Source of the DNA: Paragordius varius
Taxonomy: Eukaryota; Nematomorpha
Assembly (NCBI GenBank): GCA_964247055.1
Contig: OZ176051.1
Coordinates: 11,284,001 to 11,348,000, forward strand
Direction of reading: 5' to 3'
Length of the DNA stretch: 64,000 bases
The notes below the pieces were generated by a model. It worked only from the letters and a program-made list of their open reading frames with translations, was not told where the DNA came from and made no database searches. A program made the translations under genes and the position numbers. The number at the start of each line of letters is the position of its first letter. The stretch's first letter is position 1. This document shows, piece by piece, positions 36,701 to 47,504 of the stretch.

Positions 36701-37936
36701 AATTAATAGGATAGCTCTAACTCAAAAAAATTTGGCATTAACTTTTTAAGGGGGCTCTTTATATAGGAACAGTTTCTTTTATGCTTACCTATAACTCAAT
36801 TCACTAACATAAGATATATATATATATATATATACATATTATTTATCAGAGATTCCACTGGAAATTCATTCCCCTGAAGCGTTGAAAAAAACTGTTTCAT
36901 TGTTTAATTTTAGCGGTTTTAAAGGAAGTCATTCACATATATCTGGGACTGGTAGCGATAATATATCTCTTTCATCGAAACATTCAATAGATGCTCATTC
37001 TCACAAACTGCTTCAAATTCCTCGGGCGAAAACACCGCGTCACCATAAACTTTCTCCAGACACAGCTGGCGGGTAAGCATAAATCTGTTTTTTTCCAATA
37101 ATTATTTCATTGTAATTTATATATCTTGTGTTGATAAAGGGGTCAAATATTCTCTATATCAAAAGACATACCTCAAAGTACAAAACGAACAAAGTCGGAT
37201 GACGCTCTTTCACTTCCGAGATTTAATGTGACAAGTACACCTCTGAAACTCGCGTCAAAAGAATCTGTTGAAGCTATGCCCAAAGCTTCAAAAGATGAAT
37301 ATAATATCGGATCATCCCCCAACAAGAAAACCAAAGTAATATAATGCGATACATATATATATAATCCGAAACAAATACCGTATCATAAACAGTTTTACAT
37401 GTCTTAAGTTATATAAAAGTATAATAGTATTTGATGTATATACTTATATATAGGCGAAATCGAAATTATATAAAAGCGGGGAACTTTATGTCAATGTAGA
37501 AAACCTAAAACAATCCAATCTGTCGAAAAACATTAATTTAAACACAACAGAAGATGATGATGTCGTTTATATAAATGTGAATGGGGCACACAAGCACAAT
37601 ATTGAAGAAACTAACCCAGCTTTTCCTAACGTTCCTATCGATATTTCACCAATTTATTATAATAACACAGACGAGCGCAATAGTAATTTTAACGAATATC
37701 CTGCGTCTATTAAAAACAAACCTAATCTCAGCGAATATCAGAACTTTGATAGTTTGGTCAGTTTGCAATCACAAACAGGTCCCGTGCGACCTGATAATGA
37801 AGCTAAAAATAATTTAATGCAAGGCTATTATGTTAATTCCCTGGATAGACTTCGTGAAGCTAATGAAACAGATGAAGACGATAAAAATGACGAGAGTGGT
37901 TTACGGACTCGTGCGTCACGAATAACTTTAGCTTAA
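21752..37936 (+). CDS. CHS: Chitin synthase, animal type (complete, 21 exons)
   Basis: Membrane glycosyltransferase (GT2) that polymerises GlcNAc from UDP-GlcNAc into chitin. Exons: 21752-21894, 22242-22437, 24919-25037, 25473-25668, 25880-26443, 26506-27234, 29989-30158, 30483-30720, 30744-30962, 31055-31285, 31891-32093, 32631-32847, 32915-33082, 33932-34213, 34296-34398, 34475-34966, 35033-35220, 35899-36163, 36850-37072, 37140-37335, 37454-37936. All 20 introns are GT-AG, all phases agree, and the total is 5,625 bases (1,874 residues). The N-terminus has WDIFKV and several membrane segments (exons 2, 4-6). The catalytic core has CATMWHE (about residue 686), PDYYEFEVDILFDD, LALDGDVDFQP (about 894-904), GEDR, and QRRRW (1038-1042). 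Membrane segments then lead to SWGTRE (1220-1225), a Ser/Asn-rich linker, a last membrane pair (exon 18) and a long Ser/Asn-rich tail. The order and motifs match metazoan chitin synthases throughout. The first acceptor base of exons 7, 9 and 10 is the least certain detail. Confidence 0.96.
22438..24918 (+). other. Chitin synthase intron 2 (2.5 kb)
   Basis: Apart from the hAT-like fragment at 22599-22882 and a short TA run near 23370, I see no repeat boundary, exon-like frame or RNA gene here. The 90-codon frame near 23263-23535 spans the TA run and has no domain character. Confidence 0.5.
22599..22882. mobile_element. Possible short hAT-like element
   Basis: The left end CAGGGGTGTCCAAC is a textbook hAT-type tip. 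A candidate right end, read in reverse complement, is CTGGGGTTACTAAC. No convincing 8-bp target duplication was found, so the right boundary is tentative. It lies in chitin synthase intron 2. Confidence 0.4.
25093..25341. mobile_element. Foldback MITE in chitin synthase intron 3
   Basis: Two arms of about 85-90 bases are near-perfect reverse complements: the left arm includes ATGGAAATTTATTTGAAAAC and TTTCGGACACTATAGAGG, the right arm TTATAGTGTCCGAA and TAAATAAATTTCCAT. The loop is about 70 bases. Transcribed as part of the intron it would form a long hairpin. There are no coding frames, and the family is unknown and distinct from the TACCATTT group. Confidence 0.75.
27331..27490 (+). mobile_element. 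Short hAT-like MITE, family H copy 2
   Basis: Starts CAGGGTGTTCGGTGTGCAAA, and its right part (AAAGCGGCG...GTGTGTTGGATACTTCTG) matches the layout of copy 1 at 16443-16618. Tips are worn. It lies in chitin synthase intron 6. Confidence 0.4.
27655..29971. mobile_element. Foldback family C, interrupted by repeat E
   Basis: The left side (about 27690-27830) carries five or so degenerate 21-bp units of the CAACATTTTTCAAGC type. The right side (about 29860-29970) carries the inverted units (GCTTGGAAAAATGTTGCG type) and ends AAAAAATGGTA at 29971. The left tip is worn (GGCCATTTTA near 27656). The core holds an inserted family E element (27905-29105). The right tip lies only 17 bases before chitin synthase exon 7. 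Confidence 0.6.
27905..29105 (+). repeat. Repeat family E, copy 2 (fuller 5' part)
   Basis: Begins ACTAGTTGGCCCTG. The 5' half is about five degenerate repeats of roughly 155 bp (each with a TTTGGCCCCAAA-type box, a GGGTAGCCCC-type box and AACGCTTGA-like plus TTTTTGCCTTTAT). The 3' half is the same module seen in copy 1 (GAGCGGGTAAAAAG-like, ACGGGGTGGCCCCGAACT, CCGGTTTTCCGGAAACAGAT) and ends TATAATTATATAGAT. It is nested inside foldback element C. Confidence 0.65.
30199..30465. mobile_element. Foldback family A, copy A1
   Basis: Begins TACCATTTACAG and continues with AATTCACCCTTGAC units, a core with ATAATAAACTATG, and inverted units on the right (GGGTGAATTTGAA type). The right TACCATTT tip is missing. 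A 19-20 base direct repeat (AATCGTTAATAATATATA) flanks it at 30181 and 30457. It fills most of chitin synthase intron 7. Confidence 0.6.
30721..30743 (+). other. 23-nt intron in chitin synthase (intron 8)
   Basis: Starts GTATATATTT, contains ACTAAC (a good branch-point match) and ends TTATTAG. It splits ...VVPKEEK from VMIVRTNQFVKLL. Reading through would hit a TAA inside it, and its length is not a multiple of 3, so the conserved protein on both sides requires its removal. Confidence 0.88.
31289..31585. mobile_element. Foldback family A, copy A2, inserted at a splice donor
   Basis: Both tips are present: TACCATTTACA at the left and GCAAATGGTA at the right, each next to a TA (31287-31288 and 31586-31587). 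Arrays of 20-21 bp units of the TTCAAATTCACCC type lie inside both ends in inverted orientation, with a core containing ATGGCATAGTTTATTATTT. The donor G of chitin synthase intron 10 is at 31286, and the T and A of its GTA are the left TA target copy. Confidence 0.85.
32100..32305 (+). repeat. Tandem duplication of about 105 bp in chitin synthase intron 11
   Basis: Two neighbouring copies share TTTTAGT, CTAATTTTGCGTT, CATATTTTGACACAGTACCC and GCCATC...AAATAATAC in the same order. It lies just inside the donor and no other function was seen. Confidence 0.75.
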
Positions 37937-38025
37937 TTTCGTATTTTAATTAAAGCATTTTTGAGTTTTTTTGCGTGCAATTATGTTTATTACTAACTAA
38001 ACTCTGTTATTTATGTTAGGTTGTT

Positions 38026-38055
38026 AATAAATTATTATATAATTTATTGAATAAA
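38026..38055 (+). terminator. Polyadenylation signals after chitin synthase
   Basis: Two AATAAA hexamers (38026-38031 and 38050-38055) lie about 90-120 bases after the TAA at 37936, consistent with the 3' end of this gene. Confidence 0.6.
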
Positions 38056-38519
38056 TTTATTAAAGTTAATTTTCTTTTACTACAAATAATCATTGTCAAA
38101 CGAAAAAATAAAATTAAAATTTAAAAATATCAAATGATAAATGAAACTAAAAAAATGTTTGTAATGTTATCAAAAAAATTGGTGATGCTATTTAAATTGA
38201 TGATTTTTTTCTTCCTGTTAAATATTTTGTTCTTTGTTTCTTTCCTTTACTCCTATGTATACGCTGTCGGTCAAATCCGTATAATTTATTTCAAAATACA
38301 GAGATTTGGCGGCTTTGGCTTTACATACTATTAACGGTTTGGGAAAATTATTCCGGCTTTGAATTTTGATTTTTCCCATTCGATTTTTCAGGATTCATAT
38401 AAAAATTAATTATTTTGAGACAAATCAACACTTGCAAATATTTAAAATGATAATTGATTTGCTTTGTCTCAAGTTTTCAAAAATAATATATAACTTGTTG
38501 TTGCAGTGTTGTATCATAT

Positions 38520-38900
38520 AACATATCTCAGTAAGCTTTCATTACACCTCGCACTCGGTGCGTATAAAAATATTCAAATATATATTATGATAGAATGGAG
38601 GATTCTCATGCTTTGGGGCTTATAAGAAAGTTTGCACTTTTATGGTGGTTAAATATCGTGATATCGCTAAATTAGCGCATAGTATGCTTAATTAAATTTT
38701 TGGTAAAACATGCGCTCTAAAAAATCATTAAAATACATGTTTTACAATGTTTAAGCAATACAGTATTTCAATATTATAAAATTTAGATCTGGGCTCCTGA
38801 GTCCCAAATTTTTACCCTTCTCTTAATTGGGCTAATTTAAAATAAAAAATGCCGAGATTTCGCGATTTTAAAATATGCTAGTGTATGGCATTGTTACGTA
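38520..38900 (-). repeat. Dispersed repeat family I, copy 3 (- orientation)
   Basis: Contains the ...CCCAAATTTTTACCCTTCT... and AAAAAATGCCGAGATTTCGC landmarks in the same order as copy 1 at 17630-17960. Between the chitin synthase poly(A) sites and this copy I see nothing else. A 66-codon hydrophobic frame at 38134-38334 is not convincing. Confidence 0.4.
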
Positions 38901-41046
38901 TTCAAATTTGTTAGATTTATATTTTTGTATGTATAATACAAATTGTAGTGATGATATAATATATTCATATTTTTCATTATCATGCAAATAACGTCTCTAT
39001 TAGTTTACTATATTTTAGTATGTATCAGGCAAATACGGTCAATTTTTGTATTAAACATGCACACGTTTTACCTGGGCTTAAACATGTAAATATTATATGC
39101 ACAAAAAGTATATAAACATCGCAAATATTACATAGTTTTTTTTGTGATTTATCTAAACAAATCTTATTGTTTTATGTTACTCGATTCACTACATTTGGCA
39201 CGGTTTTATCTCACTCCATTCGCGCACGGAAAAATTAAGTCTGGGAGCATATGATTTCGCAACTAGCTTTGATGAATATATCGATTATATAAATAGAATG
39301 TTAAAAGTCAAATTAATTGATGGAAAGGATGAAATAAAAAAGTTTGTTATTGGCCTGCATCGGTCTATCCCATATTCCAAAGTTGAAGAGATTCATTTAT
39401 CCCGTACAGTTAGAGGAAGTGGGGTGGGATGCTTTGGTAGCAGCTGGAAAAAAATATTCACTCCGCAATGTGTTTGCAACCAGGTTCCAGTTTACGCAAC
39501 TACGCGGGGAAGCCACGAAATCAGTGATGGATTTTTTGATTCGGGTAAAGGGTGTGGACAGGTGCGATTTTGGGCAAATTGCAATGCTAAGAACCAGAGA
39601 TGGGTTTGTTGGAGGGCTACAACTCAAACGATTAAAAATAGAACTGTTCACGAAATTTCCAGTTGCAATGTTTGATCGGAAACCTGTTATGTTGGAGATG
39701 GTGATAGAAGTGGCAATGGCGTATGAAACGGCGGATAGTTTATTGAAGAGGGCTCTGACAATAGAGTTGATGATAATAAGAAAGAAGTGTGGAAAATGTG
39801 GGTACGATGCGATCAACTGGTGTCCCGGTTCGAACAAAAATGTTACCGATGCAAAGGACGAGGTCATTTTGGCAGGTGTTGCCGGCGTAATATAGTGAAT
39901 GGTAACAATATTAATAAGGAAGCCCGCACGCAAGCAAGTCTGAATGGTCATTGGGTGAGGGTGGTGTACGATACCGGAGATCAAATATCATTGTTTGGGA
40001 AAAGCATGTGGCTGGAGATTGAAAGACCGGCCTTAGCACCCGCGGATCCAATACTTGGTTCAACCATTAAGGTGTGGTGGTGATGGGGCAATGTGTGGTA
40101 GATGTTAAATGAAATGGTATCGTCAAGCAGCTGGAATGTCTGGTTACCATGGAGGATCGGGTAATCTTTTTGGGTTACTATGGACAAGTTTTTAATGTAG
40201 ATTTCCAGATGCTGTCTGTGTAAAAAAGTTAGTGGTGTGGATTTAAATAAATTTAAAGAATTGTTTTGTGAGGGTATTGGGTGCTACACGGGACCACCCA
40301 TCAAGTTGTTACTCAAAAAAGGTAGTATCCCAAAAAATCCCGCTTCCGTCCAAGGTGATAAGGGAATAAAAAAGGCTTGAGAGTCTGGGTATCATTGAGG
40401 CCATAAACCCGTCACAATCACGAATTGACTGGTTAACTCCGTTGGTAATAGTTAAGAAGAATAAAATGATATTATATTTGCATACGTGGTGATTATAGGG
40501 TTACTGTTAACCCAAGTTTTGTTTAAGTCGATCATTTGATTCCAACGTTTGATCACTTAGTGTTAAAAATTAGGGAAATGTTTTTACGACCCTAGATCTA
40601 AAACCTACTGGCAAATGCACCACGAAGAATATCAACATTTACTGACGTTTAGTTCGCATACAGGTCTTTTCAAGAGACTTCCATTTGGAATTTCTAGTGG
40701 CGAAATATGGATGAGTTATTAAAAGATTGTCCAGGTACGGCGGTTTACTTAGATGATGTAATTGTTAGTGAAACTACGGTAATGAAGCATAAGGATAACT
40801 TAGAAAAGGTTTTGAACAAATTAGCTGCTAAATTTGATATTAAAAAGGATAAAATCCAATTAGCTCGTTCTTCAGCATCCTATTTAGGATGTATAATTTC
40901 AGACAAAGGAATTAAACATGATGAAAAGGTAAAAGCAATTTTGAATTTCCTACACCTACCAATATGACATCACTCCGGTGTTTCTTGGTTTTAGATGGGA
41001 CCACAAGTAACGTGAGATGAAGTAAAAAAGGATTAATTTATTGTAT

Positions 41047-41055
41047 ATGTTTTTG

Positions 41056-41110
<55 letters not shown>
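41047..41110. repeat. (TA)n microsatellite within an LTR
   Basis: A TA run of roughly 28 units lies in the left LTR of fossil B, and the foldback element B2 is inserted at its end. The right LTR has a shorter TA run at the same place (about 47468-47502), so the run was already part of the LTR. Confidence 0.85.
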
Positions 41111-41114
<4 letters not shown>

Positions 41115-41722
41115 ATTTGCACTTCAAGAGTGTCCTTGAACACTTCAAGTTGGTCCTTGAACACTTCAAGTTGGTCCTTTGACTTTTTTTGTTTTGTTTT
41201 AAACTTTTATCAATTAAATCGTAAATAATTTATCTATTTTATTGTTTTTAATCTATTTGCTATTATTTAACATAAAATTTAAATCGATATCAACTTTTAA
41301 TCTTTGAGAAACCGTATATCTTTATTAATTTCTTAAAATAATTTTGGATATTTATAAGATTTTAACACGAAATGAAAAAATATATAAGTTTCCTGGGTTA
41401 TTAATTTAAATTTTTCATCAAAAACATTTGAAAGTCAATAATTTTGTTTAATTGAAAAAAAAACAGTTTGAAACAAAAAAAGTGGTTTTTCAATAAAATT
41501 TTTTATTTTTAAATGAATAAATATATAATAAATAAAGAAAATTAGGTTAATAAATAATAAAATAAAAAAATAAATGCAAAAATTATGGTAAAATCAAAAT
41601 TTATAAATTTTAAGGACCAACTTGAAATGTTCAAGGACCAACTTGAACTGTTCAAGGACCAACTGGAATTGTTCAAGGACCAACTTGAATTGTTCAAGGA
41701 CACTCTTAAAGTGCAAATGGTA
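41111..41722. mobile_element. Foldback family B, copy B2 (complete)
   Basis: The tips TACCATTTGCACTTCAAGAG and GTGCAAATGGTA are both present, next to TA on each side. The left array has 21-bp units of the GTCCTTGAACACTTCAAG type and the right array the inverted form (AAGGACCAACTTGAA). The core is AT-rich and without coding frames. It sits in one LTR of fossil B and is missing from the other, so it inserted after fossil B did. Frames across the right array (repeats of SWSLNNS) are repeat artefacts. Confidence 0.9.
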
Positions 41723-44409
41723 TATATAATATAATCAGGTAAGAATATATTCACATATACTAAGGTGAAATGCTTGCCTTTCTACAGTTTATTCAAAGGT
41801 ATAATAATAATAGTAAAACGTGGAATACTAAAAACATAAGTTACGAGGTTAATCAAATAGTTTAATATAAGATTCATTCACACTGTCAGTTACCACTATA
41901 ACACCACTACCCCCTTCTTACGAAAGCGGACGGGTTTCTGACGAATTCTTGTCGGGTACCGTCTTTCCTGTATTTTTGTGGGGGAGCTGGTTGTCGCAGG
42001 TTCCTTAGTATTATTATTATTATTTAGACTTTCGACTGTCGGGGTAATCGGTTCGGTTTCGTTACTTGGTTTGATAGTGCTGTTTGGTTGAGATTCGGCA
42101 TTTGTATCATCCCTGACAGTGGTTACGTCCTCATCACTTGTGTTGCGGGAAGTGGTGGTTTGTTGTTGTGGCTGGTGTACTATTTGATCGGCGTGTTTAC
42201 TCACGAGTTTCTCTCGGTCTTTGTCCCACACCTTGTATGAAAATAACCCTGTACGGTCCGTTATCTCTCCGGCGCGTCAGCCTGGACTTAGTTTTTTATT
42301 CATTACTGGGTCATTAATCGCAAACTGCCGTCAGGGGGCTGGTGCATCTAACAATCTCGCTCTATTATTTAACCAGGTTAAGGGGGTATGGGGTGTTCGC
42401 TTTAACATTAATTCGGCCGGGGTTTCTTTAGTTGTCGAGTGTATAGAGTTTCTATACGCCCATAGTCTAGTGTTAAACGCTTCGTGGGTGATTATCGCAT
42501 TATTTTTTATTCATTGTATTTAATTTTTATCGTACTTACTATTTCTACCATCCCATTACTCTTAGGATGGTAGGGGGTAACCTTAACATGTTTCAACCCT
42601 AACGTACTTAGGGTAACGTGAAGTACCCATTGCTAAAATACGAAGCATTATGGCTAACGATCTCTCTTGCATAACCACACCTTGCAAACGTTTCTTCTAC
42701 TTTATGGATTATATTCGCTGCGGTTACTTTTTTAAAATAAACCCTTCTGCCCATTTAGAGGCACTATCAATAATCAACAACCAATAATAACCGTCTCCCG
42801 GTCTGGCTATATCAATATACGCTCCCAGACAGCAACATTATGATCCCACTGATAAGTAGAATTCTGAGTTACATTCGGCCTACTACGTTAGCACGATTCG
42901 CAGTGACTACTAGCTTTTACCAGGTTATTTTCTAATTCTGGCCAATAACACGTAAATCTGGCCATCGCTCGTTTGACCACTGTGTAGGTTTTTCACCACC
43001 TCTTTTTGGAGGAGATGGAATTAGAATCCGATCATTTAAACTTAACAAGCCATATTGATATGCCAACTCGTCTTTACGGTTTACAAACTTTTCTAATTCT
43101 GGAGAACTCCAGTTATGGTTGTTTAACGCTTAAATTATTTTTTGTAATATTGGATCTGATGCGGTTTCTTTTCGAATTTCTTCTCTGCTTAAGAGCACGT
43201 TATGACAATCAAAAATCTCAGGTATCTGGTAACCGCATAATCTTCATCATAGGCATCGATCTCGTCAATCGGCCATCTCGATAAATAATCAGGTCTATTT
43301 TGAGCCCCCTTTTAATGACTTATTTCAAAATCATATTCATTTATTACATTAATCCATCTTAGTGCTTTAGCATTATGTATTTCTTTTAAATTTCGATCTC
43401 TATTTATTAACTTTACTAAGTGTAATTGGTCAGTTAATATTACAAATTTTCTACCATATACGAAACTATGAAACTTTCTTTAACGCAAAAATATTGCTTT
43501 TAATTCCTTCTCGATAGTGGAATAATTCCGTTTGGCGTTGCTACATTTTTGTGAGGCGTACGCGATCGGTATCCTTTCACTATTAACCTCATTTAAAATG
43601 CATCCAAATCCTAAATCTGACGCAGTTTGTATTATCAATTTTATTCGGATTATATGGTGTTAAAAACACTTTTTCCCTTAAAGCTGCTAACCAGCTCTCG
43701 GTCCAAGACCATTTCGTGTTTTTACTAGTTAATTCATGTAAGGGGCCGACTATCATTTAAAATTTTGGTATAAAACGTTCATGAAACGTCCAAAAACCTA
43801 AAAATACTACGTAATGACTTTTTATCTACCGGCCTTTTTAGTTCCTTAATTGATTTTGCTTTTACATGGGTTTATACCCTTTTTAGATATTTCAAACTCT
43901 AAATATTACTGATTCTGCACATATCATTATTTTATATTGTCTTATTTTGAATCAGGTTCTATCGAGACGACTTAATACATTATTTAAATTGTTAATGTGC
44001 CCATTTTCGTCCTACCAGTCACTAGGACGGCATCTAAATATACGCAAGTTCTCGGACTTTCAGCCAGCACCTGTTCCATCACCCGTTGAAAGATGATGGG
44101 TGCCGTGGCCTGTCCAAACGGTATGCGTTTGTATTTAAAAAACCTTTATGTATTGACATAGTTAACAATTCTTGACACTCCTCTGTGACTGGCATCTGGA
44201 GGTAAGCATCTTTTAAATCAGGGCTTCTAGAACTATGGGTCGGTAGCAAAATTATGGGGTCGCGAGCGATAAAAATACAATTCAACAAAAAATGTTTTTT
44301 AACTTGTAAAATTATTGTTATAAAGAAAAATAACATTCATCATATATAAATATATCATAAAATCTTCTGGTTCGGAAAGACTGTTTATACCAGCATTTCT
44401 ATTCCGATC

Positions 44410-45670
44410 ATTATAATCTATATATTTATAAAAATGGAAAATGCTGGCTTTGTGATCTGTTTCCGGAAACCCGGAAGACATAATCCAAATATCGAAACAA
44501 TATAATCATTAATGAATGCCCCGACAATAGCTTCCCTTTTTTGAATTAGGCCCCCAGTTCGGGCCCACCCGTGTAAAAAACGAGTTTTTTTGAAACACAG
44601 TCCACAAAAATCGTGTCTTTGAGACAATTTTCCGGAGAACGTGTTGGACTATTTGATTTCAATGATTTTTTACTTTTTTTCGAATACGCCGTACATAGTC
44701 GGCTGGCTTTTTTAATTTAGGCCCTCTTTTTACCCGTTCTCTCGTAAAATGCCATTTTTTTCAAAAAAAACTAAATATTTTGCCCAGTGTATGAGACCGT
44801 TAAAATTCACTGAGGATTCGAGTTATTCTCTGTTAAAAGGAAAAGATTTTAGTCTTGAGTTTATTTAATTTTGGTTGCTGGGTAAATAGATAGCCGCTAA
44901 AACGTGCTACTATATAGAAATTGCGTTGTTTTGGAGCTAATTTACAGAAAAATTATAAAGCCATATGAGCTCATTAAAAGCTAATATTACCCGTAATTAG
45001 GTAAAAATTAAGGCCGAGTTCTTTCATTAGCCGTTAATTTGGGGCCTTTATGCCCTAAAACGCCATCTTATAACGATTATTTAGTGTTGAGGTATTTTTT
45101 CGAATAACCCATGAGACGATAGTATCAAAGATGATTCCGAATATTTGCCCTATAAAGGCAAAAAATTTAACTCAGCGCTTTTTCCATATAGGTCTATGGG
45201 TAGGGGTCTACCGGTTACTGAGACGCTATACAAAGGCGTAGTTTTGGAGATAATTTTCAAAAAACTTAAGAAGCCATACGAGTTCAGTTATACACATTTC
45301 TGGGGAATTTGTATAATATTATTCTTTCCTTTAAAAAGGGACCACAAATGATTTACTTTTTATATCCCTTGATCCCACTGTATGAACACAATTTCAAATT
45401 AGAGCTTTTAACCATGAAAACGAAAATCTTAAAATAAATCCAATGATAGTTGAATATTAACTTTAATAACAGATTAAATATGGTCAATTTCGAGTAAACA
45501 ATATTTCAGCCTATGCAAAAACCCGTAAAAGAATAAAGACATTCTTTTTATTAAATATGTTTATAATTATTTTTTTATTTCCATTAACTCTATTTATTGC
45601 AAATTATTAAGAATAATTATCGGTGAGACTACGCCACACGGAAGCGTGACAGGGCCAGCTGGTATCTTGT
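44410..45670 (-). repeat. Repeat family E, copy 3 (- orientation, inside fossil B)
   Basis: On the - strand the 5' end passes ACCAGCTGGCCCTGTCACGC (near 45660) into the tandem-repeat half. The 3' module (CGGGTGGGCCCGAACTGGGG, TTGTCGGGGCATTCATTAAT, CGGAAACAGATCACAAAG) then leads to a tip near 44415. It separates two parts of the reverse transcriptase region of fossil B. Its exact left edge is between 44280 and 44415. Confidence 0.6.
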
Positions 45671-47465
45671 ATAAATTTACTATGAACCAGAAAATTTTAT
45701 AGAAATTTATAAAAAATGTAGATTTATTTTTCTCAGTCTCTCAAAACCGAAATAATCCTGATAAATATTATCAACAAAATTTCTAAGTGTTATTTCGAAG
45801 AAACTATTATTTTTCTTTTATATTTGTTAGGGTCTTTAAGAAACTCGCAATCATAAATGGGGTCTGGAACTACAAAAGCTTAAGAAGTCCTGTTTTAAAT
45901 CAATGTGAGACCTTCGCCTATTTTCGACACCAACTCATCAAACTTTGGGATTATATGCGAGTCTTCTTGCAACACTTATTAATCGTTACCCGAAAATGAC
46001 TGCATATTCTTAATTCGCCATTCGGTTTAAGTTCATTAACCGTAGGCGTGGCCTATTTCACAGTGTAATGCTAGAATCAACCGGTTCTAAGTTGCCTAAC
46101 TTTTGTGGCCTTGTCAGCTCTTTCTCTACCTTTTCTCCTAATGGAAAAGGCACCCTGCGACATGGCCATACATTCGGGATCGCATTCGCTGCAATGCGAA
46201 TTTTTACTGTGTCTTTATAACACCCTAACTTATTTTCGAATAAGTTTTTAAAATTTTCGCAAATCTCATTTAATTTAAGATAATTAATTTTAACCTGTGG
46301 CATCTCAATCGGAACTTAGCCATCCCCATAGTTTTGCTCAGGACACAAACAAATGTCTCCCATCATTTGTTTGCCGTTTATCTCAACGTTAATGCTTGCC
46401 ATCCTCATCATTGGAACCGTTGTGTTGTTGTACGATTTTACCGGCGACGTCGGTCGTATTTTGGGTTTGCCTATTTGTTCCCAAGTTGTAAAATTTATTA
46501 CACTGATATCTGACCCGGTATCATAGATGAAATCTTTTCTCAGACCGTTTATTTTTAATGTTTAAATAAGGTGTTTGAGCTATTCGACATACAGTGACAT
46601 CCTTCAATAGTTGTCTATTGAAGTAAGGTTTTTGACTTTTGGCTACGCACATCCTAACAAAATGGTTCAATTTGCCGCATTTGTTTCACGCTCGTTTCCA
46701 GGCTGGACATTTGTTGGGTGGGTGTGTAGTGCCGCAATGTTTGCATGCAGTAGAGGATTTTATTATTGTTTGTCGGTAGGGTTTATCATGTTATAACCGA
46801 TTGATATTATTATTACTGTTACTATATTATTCTGTAGTCCATCCCTAGCAGCTTCATGTGCTAGTGCGAGATCTAAGATTGTTTCTAATGGGTTATCAAC
46901 GCATCTGGGTACCTGGAATAAATATCCATCTCAAGTTGGGGTTGTCGTAGTCCAATTACGAACGCATCACGTATACGCCGTTCCATGGCTTCAGTGAATT
47001 GGGCTTCTTTTGCGCCTATATTGACACGTTCAAGATGCGTGAAACTTTCACCATCGTTGCGTACCAGCCTAAAAAATTTAAACCGGCTTTGGAATTTCGA
47101 TTTCGTCGGGTTAAATATTTTTTCCCCTTTCCGTAATTTCAGTCCACGTGGCGTCTTTTATTTTTTTAGGGTATGTGCGTTGGTTAATCTTTCTCACAAT
47201 CATGAATCCGCCATATGCTAGTAAATTTGATTTAAGCGTTTTTTCGGTTACCGGAATATCCTTTGCCTCAAGCACCTTGCTAAACTCGAGGTAATCATCG
47301 AATTTATTATTATCATTGTAATTTTCTATGGATAGATTGCGTTAGGAGCTGCTATATTCATTGGTTCGTCTGTCATTGCGTCTTGGCTACCAATTTTAGA
47401 TGGGGCCACAAGTAACGTGAGATACGGTAAAGGATTAATTTTTTGTATATACTTTTGTTATATAA

Positions 47466-47504
<39 letters not shown>

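Noticed and set aside
36398-36706. 102-codon frame in chitin synthase intron 18
   Set aside because: No flanking splice sites in the right phase, no match to the conserved protein, and composition is what AT-rich DNA gives by chance. An alternative exon cannot be excluded.
38134-38334. Small hydrophobic protein after chitin synthase
   Set aside because: Phe/Leu/Ile-rich frame of 66 codons in AT-rich DNA just after poly(A) signals, with no supporting feature.
41542-41754. Frame with SWSLNNS repeats near 41.6 kb
   Set aside because: Translation of the 21-bp array of foldback element B2.
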